64,000 bases of DNA from contig JAGTXZ010000002.1 of the NCBI GenBank assembly GCA_018398575.1, forward strand, positions 1,056,501 through 1,120,500, in the 5' to 3' direction. The translations under genes were made by a program, and so were the position numbers. The notes beneath the pieces were generated by a model that was not told the DNA's origin, made no database searches, and was given only the letters and a program-made list of their open reading frames with translations. The stretch comes from Ampelomyces quisqualis. Lineage: Eukaryota; Ascomycota; Dothideomycetes; Pleosporales; Phaeosphaeriaceae. Of the stretch, positions 20,157-29,858 are shown one piece after another; positions within the stretch are counted from its first letter, which is position 1, and every line of letters starts with the position of its first letter.

Positions 20157-21777
20157 AGTAGACTGGAAGATTGGGTGAATGTCAGAATCGACCCTAATGG
20201 CCACTGTTGGGATGTTAGTGATACTTGTGTCGTACGCACATGCGGTCTGTGCGTCCAACACGTGTGTGGCTTGGCCAGTCAGTAACCAAAATACTTTCTG
20301 TTGTAATTTTTAACGTTCGAAGCTGCTGCTGAAGATAAAAGGTCTGATGGCCTTATTGGGCTGCGCGTTAACAACTCCCTTCAGAATGGAGCATTGGATA
20401 CGAATATCAACTCATGTGCACGGCACGCATGCGAATCTTCTGCGCCAATGTGCGAACTATGTCATCTGCACTACTTATTAGTGCCGGAGTTAGAAGCAAG
20501 AGAATCTATAGGCTTCTTATGCACCGACACGATGGTGGTAAGCGATTGGATTTGAAGGCTGAGAGAGTCTTCCAATCTGTTCAGACTTAAGCTAGGGCTA
20601 GATGTTCAAACAGCCTGCCGAAGTATCGTTATGGTCACGAGGTGATTTGTATACACATGAGTGTTTTTACCTATGTGCATCCTCAAGAGCGGAATAGTAC
20701 CTAGGCAGAGCATCTTTTCAATATGCCCAGCTTCATTTGATAGCGATGGAGAGATTCACAAGCTTCTCCACATTTTTACGCATCTTAGGCCCCGATTATA
20801 GTTGCCCTCTTCCGAGTCATCTTCACTCGATCTATCTTCCTACACCAACCGGCTTATTCTGCGTCTTTGCTATCTTTGCTGGCAGGTTGCACTACAACTG
20901 ATTCTCACCAATGCACAGATAATCTTAGGCCATCATCTCCTTTTAGTTCACGTCGAGCACTAGTCAATCTGCAAGTCTTTTTGTGCTTGCACCAGAACAG
21001 GGGAATGCAGAGAAAGCGAGTAGAGTAAGGTCTACTGTGAAGAACGTAGATATTCGGGAAAAAAGATCGTATGCTGTCATAAGTCTACGCCAAAGTTGTC
21101 TTCCTCCTAATTCTCAGCACATTGTAATTCTTCCATTCTTATTTCTCCTCAGCGCAAGGGAAAATGGTAAGTGTAACTTCCTCAGGCTATTTTCATTTCC
21201 TTCAGCGCGTTGTCTGGCATGAATTTCTCGCCAACTGCTTTGTCCTCCCCCGTCTCGCAGCGCCACAGCATAGTAGTGCAAGCTCGGCTGCCTAGGGATA
21301 GCTACTGTCTCTCAGAGCAAAATGATTATACCACCCTTACTCCTCCGCTGACGAAACTAGCTCTTCTTTTTGCCCTGCCGCAACAAATTAGTTAGGTCTA
21401 CCATTAAGCCGCTGAGGTATTACCATATACTGCCCGCCGCACCAACACGGCCCGAATTCCCTCTAATCCTCAAGCGTCACAAGAATACTGGTCAGGGTAC
21501 GTGAAAATTCTTGTCCTTGTTAGGTAGTGGCTTGTTTACGTCTACGTAGGCATTATTTCAACTGCTCCTCCTAGTACCACAACATAACAATTGTTATTCT
21601 AAACCCCGTGAGCCCTTGAAATACCTCTCACAATACTTCTCATACATTTTCTAAAGATGCAGCGCCGCTGCAGGTGTCAATGTTAGCAACAAAATCAGTG
21701 GCTATACGGCAAAGCACCATGTGATTGTAGTTTCTACGGGGACTCTGCAGCAGTTCATGAGACCCTCATAGACGACT
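20157..21777. other. Intergenic, nothing recognised
   Basis: 1.6 kb without a supported gene. Short frames exist (for example 20983-21222) but have no family likeness. No tRNA or clear repeat is seen. Confidence 0.5.
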
Positions 21778-22669
21778 TCAGCATACCCACCCACCATCAA
21801 CATTCCATACAGCGCCCGTCACAAACGACGCCTTCTCACTCAGCAAAAATGCAATCACATTCGCAACCTCCTCAGACTCTGCCCGTCTCTTCATGACCGG
21901 CAATTGCACATTCTTTTCCACAACAGCCGAATCCTGGCTTCGAAGCATGGGCGTGTCGATCAAGCCTGTGTGTAGAACAAGAAGTCAGCAATTTCGGAAT
22001 AGGCTAAAAAAAACTTTGATTCGTCCTACCAGGGGCCACACAGTTGATCCTAATACTTGGATTCTCTTTAGCAGCAACTTGGCTCATAGATGTAACAGCA
22101 GCTTTAGTCGCACAATACGGCGCTGCGCCGACAGCACCGAATTGGCCAAACACACTTGCTGCCGAAACCTGGAGTGTGTCAGCGTTCATCTCCTTGAAGA
22201 CGAACTCTGCAGAGCTCCTGGTCAACGACCAAAATGCAGACGAATAAAAGATCAAATCACTAACAATACTTCCTCCCCCACCCTTGTTCTGATTCATACC
22301 CCGAATCTCCGCCCTCAAACAGTTAAACACTCCTCGTGCATTTACTGCAAAACTATCATCCCAAGCTTCGTCAGTCGTATCAACTAACGGCGTTGCTTTG
22401 GTGAGTATGCCAGCCATGTTGACCGCGCCATCAAGCCTACCGAACCTCTCGATTGTCTGGTCGATCCACTCATCGACGGCCGATGAATGCCGTACGTCGA
22501 TGACAGTGTACATGTGCTGGTTTCCGAGGGATTCAGCTGCTTCCTTGACGTTGCGGTTTGTGTCTGCGAGGGAGATGCGTGCGCCTTGGGATGCGAGGAG
22601 GCGGGCTGTTGCGAGCCCGATGCCGGATGCAGCGCCTGTGATTGCGATTGTTTTGTTGGTGAAGGACAT
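21778..22669 (-). CDS. Classical short-chain dehydrogenase/reductase (FabG-like)
   Basis: Three exons on the minus strand: 22669-22265, 22168-22030, 21965-21778; 243 aa. Intron 1 (96 nt, GTTAGT...CAG) is a multiple of three without an in-frame stop, so only motif continuity reveals it: joining gives GGSIVSAASVFGQFGAVGAA. Intron 2 (64 nt) has GTAGGA, CTGAC and ACAG and restores APGLIDTPM. Landmarks are the cofactor motif TGAASGIG, the strand-4 motif NMAG, catalytic Ser in SIVSAAS, YCATK (Tyr-x3-Lys), the conserved CVAPG and C-terminal FVTGAVWNVDGGW. Likely an NAD(P)-dependent oxidoreductase of a small alcohol or ketone; the substrate cannot be read from sequence. Its intact catalytic residues contrast with the degenerate SDR at 13348. 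Confidence 0.92.
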
Positions 22670-23194
22670 GTTGAGATTGAGTAGGACGACGAGCAGTGTC
22701 GTTGGGATAGCTGGGAAGTTGTCGAAAATGAAATATCACAATGACAAAACACAAAATGAAGACATTCAGTAGGATGCGAAGTCGCAGTGACGTAAAAGCA
22801 TGAGGGACATACCATACAACACTATTGGTTCATTACGAGCTCGAGTAGTACCCCGCATGTGTTGGCACGTTATCGGTATCTAGGTAGCTGCTGCTTGCAT
22901 AAACTATTGTGGGTCGACAGCGTAGGTAATCGCGCGATTTTGTGCCCTCTAATTACGCTCTTCCATCGACTTCAGGTCTTGGGAATATGAAGAGGTAAAC
23001 CCATGGCTGAGAGTGTATCTAGTCCTTGATGCCCACTTCCGCCTCTGGTACATCCGGCGACGGGCACGTTCCTTTAACCACGACCATTGTGACTTTTGGA
23101 AGACAACAGAGCACATTCGGGAGTCGTTGTAGTGTGATATCTTGATCGATGCTCGGCAACGATTTTTCTCACTGTCGAGTCAAACTCATTATCA
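22670..23194. other. Intergenic, nothing recognised
   Basis: 525 bp between two minus-strand genes, holding the SDR promoter and the 3' UTR of the membrane protein. No other feature seen. Confidence 0.5.
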
Positions 23195-24700
23195 TCACAC
23201 GCCGGCAGGTTTGGAGTCGTTGAGTCTGCCCTCGTCTGCCACACGTATCAGATCTTCAAACTCTGCGAGCAATCGTTCCGTAGCCTCCGTGTTCAATTTC
23301 ATAAACTCGTAATTCTCCCGAATATTTTCGAGTTGTGTCTCTTCCAGGGAGCCAGGCTCAAAATGGAGATCTTTATGCATGCTAGTACTTTGTTCCAACA
23401 TAGCCACGATCTTTTTCTGGCTTGACCAGATCTCCCTGACTCGGTCGGTGATGGTATGTGGACTGAAGTTGAGCATCTGGTCTGGCGTAATCTTTTGTGA
23501 CGCTGAAATTTTCGCGGCGAGAGCCTTTTGACTCATAGACCTCTCGTCCAGTTCGATTTGATCGAGCCGCTTCATTACATCGGCAATGTGATACTCGAGA
23601 ACAGCAACTCGTAGCGAAAAGTCGATAGCCATGTTATTCAGAAGCTGTAGTTGGCGCCGAAAAAGTTCCTTTTCTCTATCCTCGGTGTAAATTTTGTAGA
23701 ACTTGTTCTCCTTGAATATTAGGTAGAACCAGAGGTATTGAGAATCCAGAGATTTTTCCTTCAGCATCTCCTCAAGACGTTCAAGCCGATCCTGTAGTCC
23801 GCCTTTGTCTCTTCTCGGCAACGAGTCATAATAAGCGCGGTATCCGTGATCGATGTCCGGGCCATCGAGCTCTTCCTTGCGGAAATCTAGGCCGATATAA
23901 ATGTACTGGCTTGTTTCCTGCTGCGAAGACCGGCCATGCGGATCCGCAGCAAGTACAGGAGCCGCACCACCTGCCGAAACAAACGTTCCAGCCTGGGGTA
24001 CGCTCTTGAAAAGATTTGTGGGTAGATTCCTGAGCGGCGAAGTGTAGTATGAAAAGGCTAGTTTGCCAAATCGCGAAAGTGCTTGCTGGGCTTTGACATC
24101 ATTCCCCAGTCGAGCGTACTCTGCATCTCGAAGTTGCACTGATCCGTACATCAGTTTAATGATGCCTGGCAGCGGAACGATAAGTGTCTCTCCAACATAA
24201 CCGCCGGCTGCACAACCAACAGTCACCGCACCAAGGATGCGCTTCCAGCCACCGACTCCTGGAAGAGCTCTGGAGTTTAGGGCAAGGCATATTCCAAGTA
24301 TGCCTCCACCAAGGAACATGTCGTCAACCGTCCAGCCTTTCGTCTTTTCCCACAGCTTCGCAGGCTTCGGCTCCACGTTGTCTAGCTTGAATATCGCGCG
24401 ATTCACTTCTCTGCGACCGTACGCGTCCAGAACTACATAGGTCGTGGTCGCTGCGCTGAGATATGCAGTAGACTTCAGGAAGTTTCCTGGCCGCGACCTG
24501 CCCACAATGGCCAGGAAGGCTGTGATTCCTGCACCGCCCACAACATTCATGAAGGGGGTCATAACATGTTTGCGACTAGTGGGATAAGGATCGGGAAAGC
24601 GATGTGTGAGAGCATGTTGACCTTCGCCTTGTTATTGTTAGCGGTCATGATCAGATTTGTGCTTGTAACACATACCTTCTGGTATGAAGAGGCGCACCAT
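23195..24700 (-). CDS. Conserved membrane/coiled-coil protein of unknown function
   Basis: Two-exon model: a 25-nt first exon 24700-24676, a 48-nt intron 24628-24675 (GTATGT, branch GCTAAC, AAG), then 24627-23195; 485 aa. Exon 1 gives MVRLFIPEG and the junction continues in frame EGQHALTHRFPDPYPTSRKHV before the first hydrophobic segment, adding 30 residues to the single-exon frame. Hydrophobic, Gly-rich segments near 34-50, 63-78, 112-126 and 134-158 look membrane-spanning or re-entrant. The remaining two thirds is soluble, charged and helical (about 270-480), probably coiled coil. I do not recognise a named domain. It could be a mitochondrial inner-membrane protein, but no clean presequence is seen and the location is a guess. 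The MITE at 24874 sits just upstream, in its promoter. Confidence 0.75.
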
Positions 24701-24873
24701 GTTGAGTTATGAGGCTCCGCTGCTCATGAGTCGCATAGAGGGGAAGTGCTCATGCCGGCGCAAGGCGAATTTCACATTGACGGGAAGTTGCAAGGCTGGT
24801 GAAGCCGTGTTACGTTGCAGAGCTTGGGATGCGATCATCAGGTCAACGAAGCCCGGCCCTGCCGAGTCGAGTA

Positions 24874-25169
24874 CCGCATAAAGAAACTGTCGAAAGTGAC
24901 CTGATCTAACCTAAATAGGAACGCACCCTTCAACAACACTGGTCTAATGCTTTTTTTCTCTTCGTGTAAAGCTGTTAGAAAATTCTAGCGACAGACACTG
25001 TTGTGCCAAATCCGCAGAAGAATTAGAACACGCCTAGGGTAGACGATAGTTATTGAAATCTGCCCTGGCACTGTTTTGATGTTCCTTCGGATGTAGGGAC
25101 AGTCAAATCTGCCACCCAATTCCGCTTCCCGATTGCGTCAGATCGGGTCACTTTCGACAGTTTATGCGG
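24874..25169. mobile_element. 296-bp MITE with TA target duplication (Tc1/mariner-like)
   Basis: Inverted repeats 24874-24907 and 25140-25169 match over about 30 bp (CCGCATAAA...CTGTCGAAAGTGACC...GATCT), with one 4-nt insertion in the left copy and one substitution. Both ends are flanked by TA (24872-24873 and 25170-25171), the duplication made by Tc1/mariner transposases. No coding capacity lies between. Unlike the large elements it is not AT-saturated, so it escaped RIP, as expected for a repeat below the usual length threshold. It sits about 170 bp upstream of the start of the membrane-protein gene. Confidence 0.85.
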
Positions 25170-25499
25170 TAGTGTATCTTCTGCGAGGGCTACCAGGCTT
25201 GCAAGTTATGCAATTCCTGTGGGAAGTGCTTGTTTGCCGTCATATAAGACGTCGCACTGTAATGAATAGCGTAGAAAAGCTGCCTAAAAGCCCCTCCATT
25301 CTGATCCTCGTTAGCTGGTCCAGTACTGAACTTTGGTTTACACATGCCATTCCTGTAGCGACCGGTACCCCACCATATCTGAGCCGCCATCTTTCGCTCA
25401 ACTGCCCCTTCCCATGCTATCATTTCTGGGACTATAACGTAAGTGTGTATATAGTTGATCTAATTCCGCTTTATGCCATCGAAAAGCAAATACGCGTCT
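25170..25499. other. Gap between MITE and tRNA gene
   Basis: 330 bp with no supported gene; 5' flank of the tRNA-Pro gene. Confidence 0.5.
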
Positions 25500-25524
25500 G
25501 GTCTTGTGGTCTAGTGGTATGATT

Positions 25525-25577
25525 GTAAGAGCTCAAGCCGCCAAGTTGCCAAAAACGCACCACTAACATGTATCCAG
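25525..25577 (+). other. 53-nt spliceosomal-intron-like insertion in the tRNA-Pro gene
   Basis: Begins GTAAGAG (canonical fungal donor), contains CACTAACA with the branch motif CTAAC about ten nucleotides before the end, and ends TATCCAG (acceptor). Precise removal restores an exact cloverleaf with no base lost or gained. Length and motif spacing match the protein-gene introns in this window (48-96 nt). It separates the D arm from the anticodon arm and stretches the A-to-B box distance by 53 nt. Confidence 0.75.
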
Positions 25578-25588
25578 CTCGCTTAGGG

Positions 25589-25606
25589 TAGAACCCAAGC
25601 AAAGCT
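25589..25606 (+). other. Canonical tRNA intron (18 nt)
   Basis: Lies one nucleotide 3' of the anticodon, between positions 37 and 38, the site cut by the tRNA splicing endonuclease. It contains an ACCC that can pair with the GGGT of the anticodon loop, a common feature of such introns. Confidence 0.85.
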
Positions 25607-25642
25607 TGCGAGAGGCCCCGCGTTCGAGTCGCGGCAAGACCC

Positions 25643-25648
25643 TTTTTT
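25643..25648 (+). terminator. Pol III oligo-T terminator
   Basis: A run of six T immediately after the tRNA discriminator base, the standard RNA polymerase III stop signal. Confidence 0.85.
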
Positions 25649-26367
25649 GCTAATTTGTGCTACTCCACAGCACGGGGATTGATGGTCAACCAATCTTTTT
25701 GTACCATTCAATAGTCTGTACCTTGCCTTGGAAGCTGGGTAACTTTCGCTATACACCTGTTACCTACCATGTCACCTTGTGTGGTATACAGTGCCACGAA
25801 CGAGCCGGTCGGGTGACAGGTTCTGCGAGATCAGATCGCTATCTACACAGTACATACAGGGGTTAAGTGAGATATACACGCTCCGTTCGTAAACCTGCTT
25901 CTTGACCACACAGGCACGACAACCACCTTATTACGCTTCAACTCCGTCAGCCTACGGCGCGTACCCACGCAGCAAACCAAGCACATCTACGGGGCGAGCC
26001 ATATCGCTCGACCCGGGGCCCGTCGTTGCATGAAAGCCTTATCTCGGCTCGGCGCCCCTCCAAGTCGATCTGGGCAGGTGAAGGTCGCCTTGGGTAACAC
26101 CGCAACGGGGACACGACCGAAGAAAGAAGGTGAGGGCTAGCGCGACTGTCGAGGCTGGCCAATGGCGGCGCGAGTCGATGCCAACTACCACTTTTGGCCC
26201 CGAACCAGGCCGTCACCTGCCTTTGAATGGGACATGGCCAGATTAGGCTGGTGAGGTACCGAGTGTGGTGTGTATATATGCTTTGCGCTGGCCGGTGTAG
26301 AGTGGGAGGTCGCGCCGTCACTTTGGTTGTTTGCGTGCCAACGTCTTTGATCACTCTGGGTATCGTC
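25649..26367. other. Intergenic; promoter of the carboxypeptidase
   Basis: No gene supported. A TATA-like TGTATATATGC lies near 26270-26280, about 90 bp before the carboxypeptidase ATG. A GC-rich stretch (25950-26230) precedes it without coding likeness. Confidence 0.55.
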
Positions 26368-27801
26368 ATGAAGTATTCACTTGTTGCGGGTCTGGTTCTT
26401 CAGGGGACGGTTGTGCTCGCGCAGCTTCTGCCTGTTCATTTCAAGGCGCCGACTGCGGCGCACTTCAATGAGATTGTCCGCAACGATACGTACGACTTTG
26501 GCTGCAGACCAATTGCTCATCCCACCGACGATGGGCATTTTACGCTTCATGCGTTGCTGACCGAAGAGCAAATCGCTCATGTGTCCAAGGAGTATGAGTT
26601 GATGCCGGAGATTTCAATTCACCGTCAAGACCTAAGCAAGAGAGCGGCAACGGCACCTATTGGAACGGGAAATCGTTTCACCAGCAATGCGCCCGTTGGG
26701 CTAGGAACGCAAGCTTCGGGCGCCACAATCGCCAGCATCATGAACGTCAACGAAATCAACTCTGCCGTTCAAGCGCTTGTCAAGACGTACGGTGTCAGCA
26801 CCATCACACTTCCAAACAGGACTTTTAACGGCGCAACGCAAGTTGCTGCATTCGTTGGCGCCGGCACCGACAAGAGCGCGTACCATCTCTACCTGAGCGC
26901 TGGTATGCACGCCCGTGAGCGTGGTGGACCAGACAATCTCCTCTACTGGATCTCCGATCTCCTCGCCGCCAACAAAGCTGGCTCTGGCCTGACGTACGGA
27001 CGCAAGACGTACACCAATGCACAAGTCAAGTCCATCCTCGCAGCGGGTATCGTATTCTTCCCGCTCGTCAACCCCGATGGTGTAGCATACGACCAGTCCT
27101 CCGGCTCGCTGTGGCGCAAGAACCGTAACACCAGGTCCGGCTCCAGTGGCTCTTCGATCGGAGTCGACCTCAACCGAAACTTTGACTTCCTCTGGAACTT
27201 TAAGAAATTCTTCGCAGCAGGCGAAACCCCAGCGTCGACGTCCCCCAGCTCCGAAGCCTTCTACGGCACTGCTGCGTTTTCTGAGCCAGAGACGAAGAAT
27301 CACGTCAGCATCTACGACTCGTTCCCCAAGATTCGGTGGTTCATGGACATCCACTCTGCTGCGGGAGATATCCTGTACAGCTGGGGTGATGACGAGAACC
27401 AGGCCACAACTCCCACCATGAACTTCTTAAACGCCGCGTACGACGGTAAGCGCGGCCCTGTAGGCGACACCGCGTACAAAGAGTACGCGCCCTCTGCCGA
27501 CATTACGAACATCAAGAATGTAGCAGCCAAGACTGTCGCGGCCATGAAAGCCGTCGGCGGCCGATCGTATTCTGCTATCCAGGCGGTTGGTCTGTACGCA
27601 ACGTCGGGAGCCAGTGACGACTATGCGTATAGTCGGCACTTTGCCGATTCAGGCAAGAACAAGATCCATGGTTTTACAATGGAGTTTGGATACTCGACAA
27701 ACTTCTACCCAACGAGCAGTGAGTTCAATCAGAATATCTTGGACACGAATGCGGGCTTCATGGACTGGGCGTTGGCGGCTATTGCGGTTGGGCTGGAGTA
27801 A
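26368..27801 (+). CDS. Secreted zinc metallocarboxypeptidase, M14 family
   Basis: Intronless; the frame is open from 26227 but the ATG at 26368 begins a clear signal peptide (MKYSLVAGLVLQGTVVLAQ), giving 477 aa. A pro-segment of about 100 residues precedes the catalytic domain. Zinc ligands are H181 and E184 (HARERGG) and H329 (DIHS). Substrate-binding N269-R270 lie in VDLNRNFDF, the SDDYAY segment (416-421) matches the usual region, and the catalytic Glu is E439 in FTMEFGYS. The enzyme removes C-terminal residues from peptides outside the cell, after maturation by a protease. S1' specificity cannot be assigned with confidence. HARE is followed by RGG rather than the common Trp, a difference seen in some fungal members. 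A TATA-like box lies about 90 bp upstream. Confidence 0.93.
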   Translation: MKYSLVAGLVLQGTVVLAQLLPVHFKAPTAAHFNEIVRNDTYDFGCRPIAHPTDDGHFTLHALLTEEQIAHVSKEYELMPEISIHRQDLSKRAATAPIGTGNRFTSNAPVGLGTQASGATIASIMNVNEINSAVQALVKTYGVSTITLPNRTFNGATQVAAFVGAGTDKSAYHLYLSAGMHARERGGPDNLLYWISDLLAANKAGSGLTYGRKTYTNAQVKSILAAGIVFFPLVNPDGVAYDQSSGSLWRKNRNTRSGSSGSSIGVDLNRNFDFLWNFKKFFAAGETPASTSPSSEAFYGTAAFSEPETKNHVSIYDSFPKIRWFMDIHSAAGDILYSWGDDENQATTPTMNFLNAAYDGKRGPVGDTAYKEYAPSADITNIKNVAAKTVAAMKAVGGRSYSAIQAVGLYATSGASDDYAYSRHFADSGKNKIHGFTMEFGYSTNFYPTSSEFNQNILDTNAGFMDWALAAIAVGLE

Positions 27802-28044
27802 GGTATGGATTGGGTGGGAGTGGCGAAACGCAAGATATCCTTTGATGAAGCAACGAATGTAATGTTTTTGTTCGTTATTGTTGGCCTTGCATGCAGTCCA
27901 TCTTGTTGAGGGACCGTGTCGATCGAGGTCGGTCATGATGTTGTTGTCCTATTCGATCGAAGGTAGGTTGGTTAGGGTGCGCCTAAGAGGTTCGTGATGG
28001 ATCCTTCTCTCACATATCTTGGCATGCACACTTGCTGTCGTCAA

Positions 28045-28244
28045 TCATTCACAGATGCGATTGCGCTGTTCCCGATGACCACGCAGTTGCTTGGAAACAG
28101 CTCGCAAGCAGCGCAAAAAAGTGACACGCTCTAAGCTCAACTATCAGTATTAACGGCTCGCCCTGAGCGCCAGTCAGGCGATTTGCTTACATGGTCGAGA
28201 ATGAGGTACAGGATATCGTCAATCAGGCTCTCGAGATTGGTCAT
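28045..28244 (-). CDS. Tiny F-box-like protein or truncated F-box gene
   Basis: Two short exons on the minus strand: 28244-28191 and 28140-28045, with a 50-nt intron 28141-28190 (GTAAGC, CTGAC, ATAG); 49 aa. The joined product reads LESLIDDILYLILDH-LSLERVTFLRCLRAVSKQLR, which follows the F-box pattern (LPxELxxxIxxxLxxxxLxxLRxVSxxxR). It then stops at TGA with no substrate-binding domain, so it is either a truncated F-box gene or a lone F-box module that could bind Skp1. The call rests on splice signals plus the motif across the junction; each exon alone is too short to be convincing. It lies between the carboxypeptidase 3' end and the divergent complex I gene. Confidence 0.4.
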
Positions 28245-28478
28245 GTTGGCCGAGACTTCAAAGAGTGCTTGCAGCCATACGTGAGCTGTTTATACTTTGG
28301 CCTGGAGGATTCTTGGGCAACAAGGTTGAGTGAGTGACGAGAAGGTGTGCAACGTACGGAGCTGCCAAGACACTTTCCATATCGAGACTAGCCCATCCCG
28401 CATTGACTCTCGACATGGAAGCATCGAAGCTCATCACCGCAAGCCCCGACGCATCTGAAGACCGCCAACCCACACACG

Positions 28479-29222
28479 ATGCAGTCACTCCGCAGCATAA
28501 CAGTGACTGCTGCCCGAAAGGGCCGAACTACTCTCCCGCGTCAGCCGCGCCGATACCACGATGATAAGCACGCCCACAATGAGCACGGCCACGGCCACGA
28601 ACCCGTCAATGAGCCCATGGGAGTACGTCAATCGCCTGCAGCCTGGCAAACACCCGCGGAGACCCGTTGATTACAAAGGGGAAGATGGACTGACTCGATT
28701 GGCATGTAGCGCGGCTTCTACGCCACGGTCGCATGCATCCCCGCTGCATGGGCCCTTTACTACGCTTCGCGCAATACCAGCGAAGACTCACAGCCCTTCC
28801 TCACCCGCATGATCAACAGATACACAGCGACATCCGAAATGTGGGCGAGGCGGAACGATCTGCACGTGCGCATGGTTGAGCAGGCGGGTGAGGACAGGGT
28901 GCTATTCCAGAACACCAAGCCATACGACCATGTGGACATGAGATTCCCCGAGTATGCTATCTTTCTCCTCTCATGCGCCGCGTGGCTCACGGGTCACGAT
29001 TGATTTACGGGGTGCTAACACCATGGCAGAATCATGAACGTCGGATCGCCATACAACGTGCCAGCCGGTAGCCAAGTGCCCATGGATAAAGTGATTGCGA
29101 AGTACAAGAAACTTGCCTACGAGGACAACGAGCGCAAGCTTCAAGCTTTGAGGGAGAACAAGATCTCGTCCGAGCAGCCTTTTGAGAAGACATACCTTCG
29201 AAAGGCAGCTGATTCGCGGTAG
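28479..29222 (+). CDS. Mitochondrial complex I accessory subunit, 17.8 kDa type (fungal)
   Basis: Three exons: 28479-28622, 28710-28951, 29030-29222; 192 aa. Intron 1 (87 nt) has GTACGT, CTGAC and GTAG. Intron 2 (78 nt) has GTATGC, GCTAAC and GCAG. Exon 1 is a basic mitochondrial presequence (MQSLRSITVTAARKGR) followed by a His-rich stretch (HAHNEHGHGHE). Exon 2 holds one membrane segment (GFYATVACIPAAWALYY) and the conserved ARRNDLHVRMVEQAGEDRVLF. Joining exon 3 gives RFPE-IMNVGSPYNVPAGSQVPMDKVIAKYKK. From memory this matches the fungal NADH:ubiquinone oxidoreductase 17.8 kDa subunit, a single-pass accessory protein of the complex I membrane arm. No single frame covers the gene, so it is easily missed without splicing. 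Confidence 0.8.
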
Positions 29223-29858
29223 ACGCTGGACTCAGATGCATCATGTACCTATTCAAAGAATGATATCCGTTTCTTGTGTCTCCCCAACCGTCCCCATCAA
29301 GCAGCCCTCGACCGCCTAGTCCTGATCTGACCTGGTTCCTTTGCCACAGAACAGTTGCTGGTGGTGCGCCCCACTCTTGTTCAGCGGCCCGCACGGGAAG
29401 CACTAGCCGATGCTGGTCAGAGGCAGCACTTGACGATGAGCAGCACGCAGGTGGGGATGGAGGCGAGGGTGAAGCACCAGAACCCAGGCTAAGCAGCAAG
29501 CAGTCCGACAGACGCAGCACCAGCAGCTTCTCGCCACAAATGTGGCAGACGATGGCCGAGTGGTTCCGCTGCCGGAAGGAGGCCCCAGCTGTTGGCCAGA
29601 CAGGTAGGGCTTAGCGCGCAACGCGTCCGCAGTCCCGACTCCCGCCCCTGCGTGTGCCCAAAGTTCAAACACGGCGCGTGGAGGCACTGGTGGACGACTC
29701 CCGCAGGCCCAATATCCATCCATTCACACCCCCATTGCTTGCTTTCCACGCGCGCCCTACCCACCGCTTTTGGACGGGTGTTCGATGCTAACCGTCTCCG
29801 CCCAGCAGCAGCACCTCACCTGCGCCCGCTCGACCTGGACCCCGCCCCAAAGCATGAC
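29223..29858. other. Intergenic; leader of the coiled-coil gene
   Basis: No supported gene. The reading frame of the next gene is open back to 29592 but that part looks untranslated. Confidence 0.5.

Larger units (their letters stand above)
25500..25642 (+). tRNA. tRNA-Pro (anticodon AGG) interrupted twice
   Basis: Joining 25500-25524, 25578-25588 and 25607-25642 gives a complete cloverleaf. Acceptor stem GGTCTTG/CAAGACC, D arm GTC...GAT, anticodon stem CTCGC/GCGAG with loop TTAGGGT (anticodon AGG), variable loop AGGCC, T arm CCGCG-TTCGAGT-CGCGG and discriminator C. This is the usual fungal tRNA-Pro. Internal promoter elements are intact: A box TGGTCTAGTGG (25507-25517) and B box core GTTCGAGTC (25622-25630); a T6 Pol III terminator follows at 25643. 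The 18-nt segment 25589-25606 sits after anticodon-loop position 37, the normal eukaryotic tRNA intron site. The 53-nt segment 25525-25577 sits between positions 26 and 27, where nuclear tRNA introns are not expected. A standard tRNA scan may miss the gene or call it a pseudogene. Whether it yields functional tRNA is unknown. Confidence 0.88.

Noticed and set aside
24559..24567. Minimal upstream ORF (ATG TTA TGA) on the minus strand whose stop overlaps the ATG at 24562, as a translational-coupling device
   Set aside because: A better model places the true start in an upstream exon at 24700; the supposed uORF is then inside coding sequence in another frame.
25585..25590. TTAGGG word as a telomeric repeat
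   Set aside because: It is the tRNA anticodon loop; no tandem TTAGGG array exists in the window.
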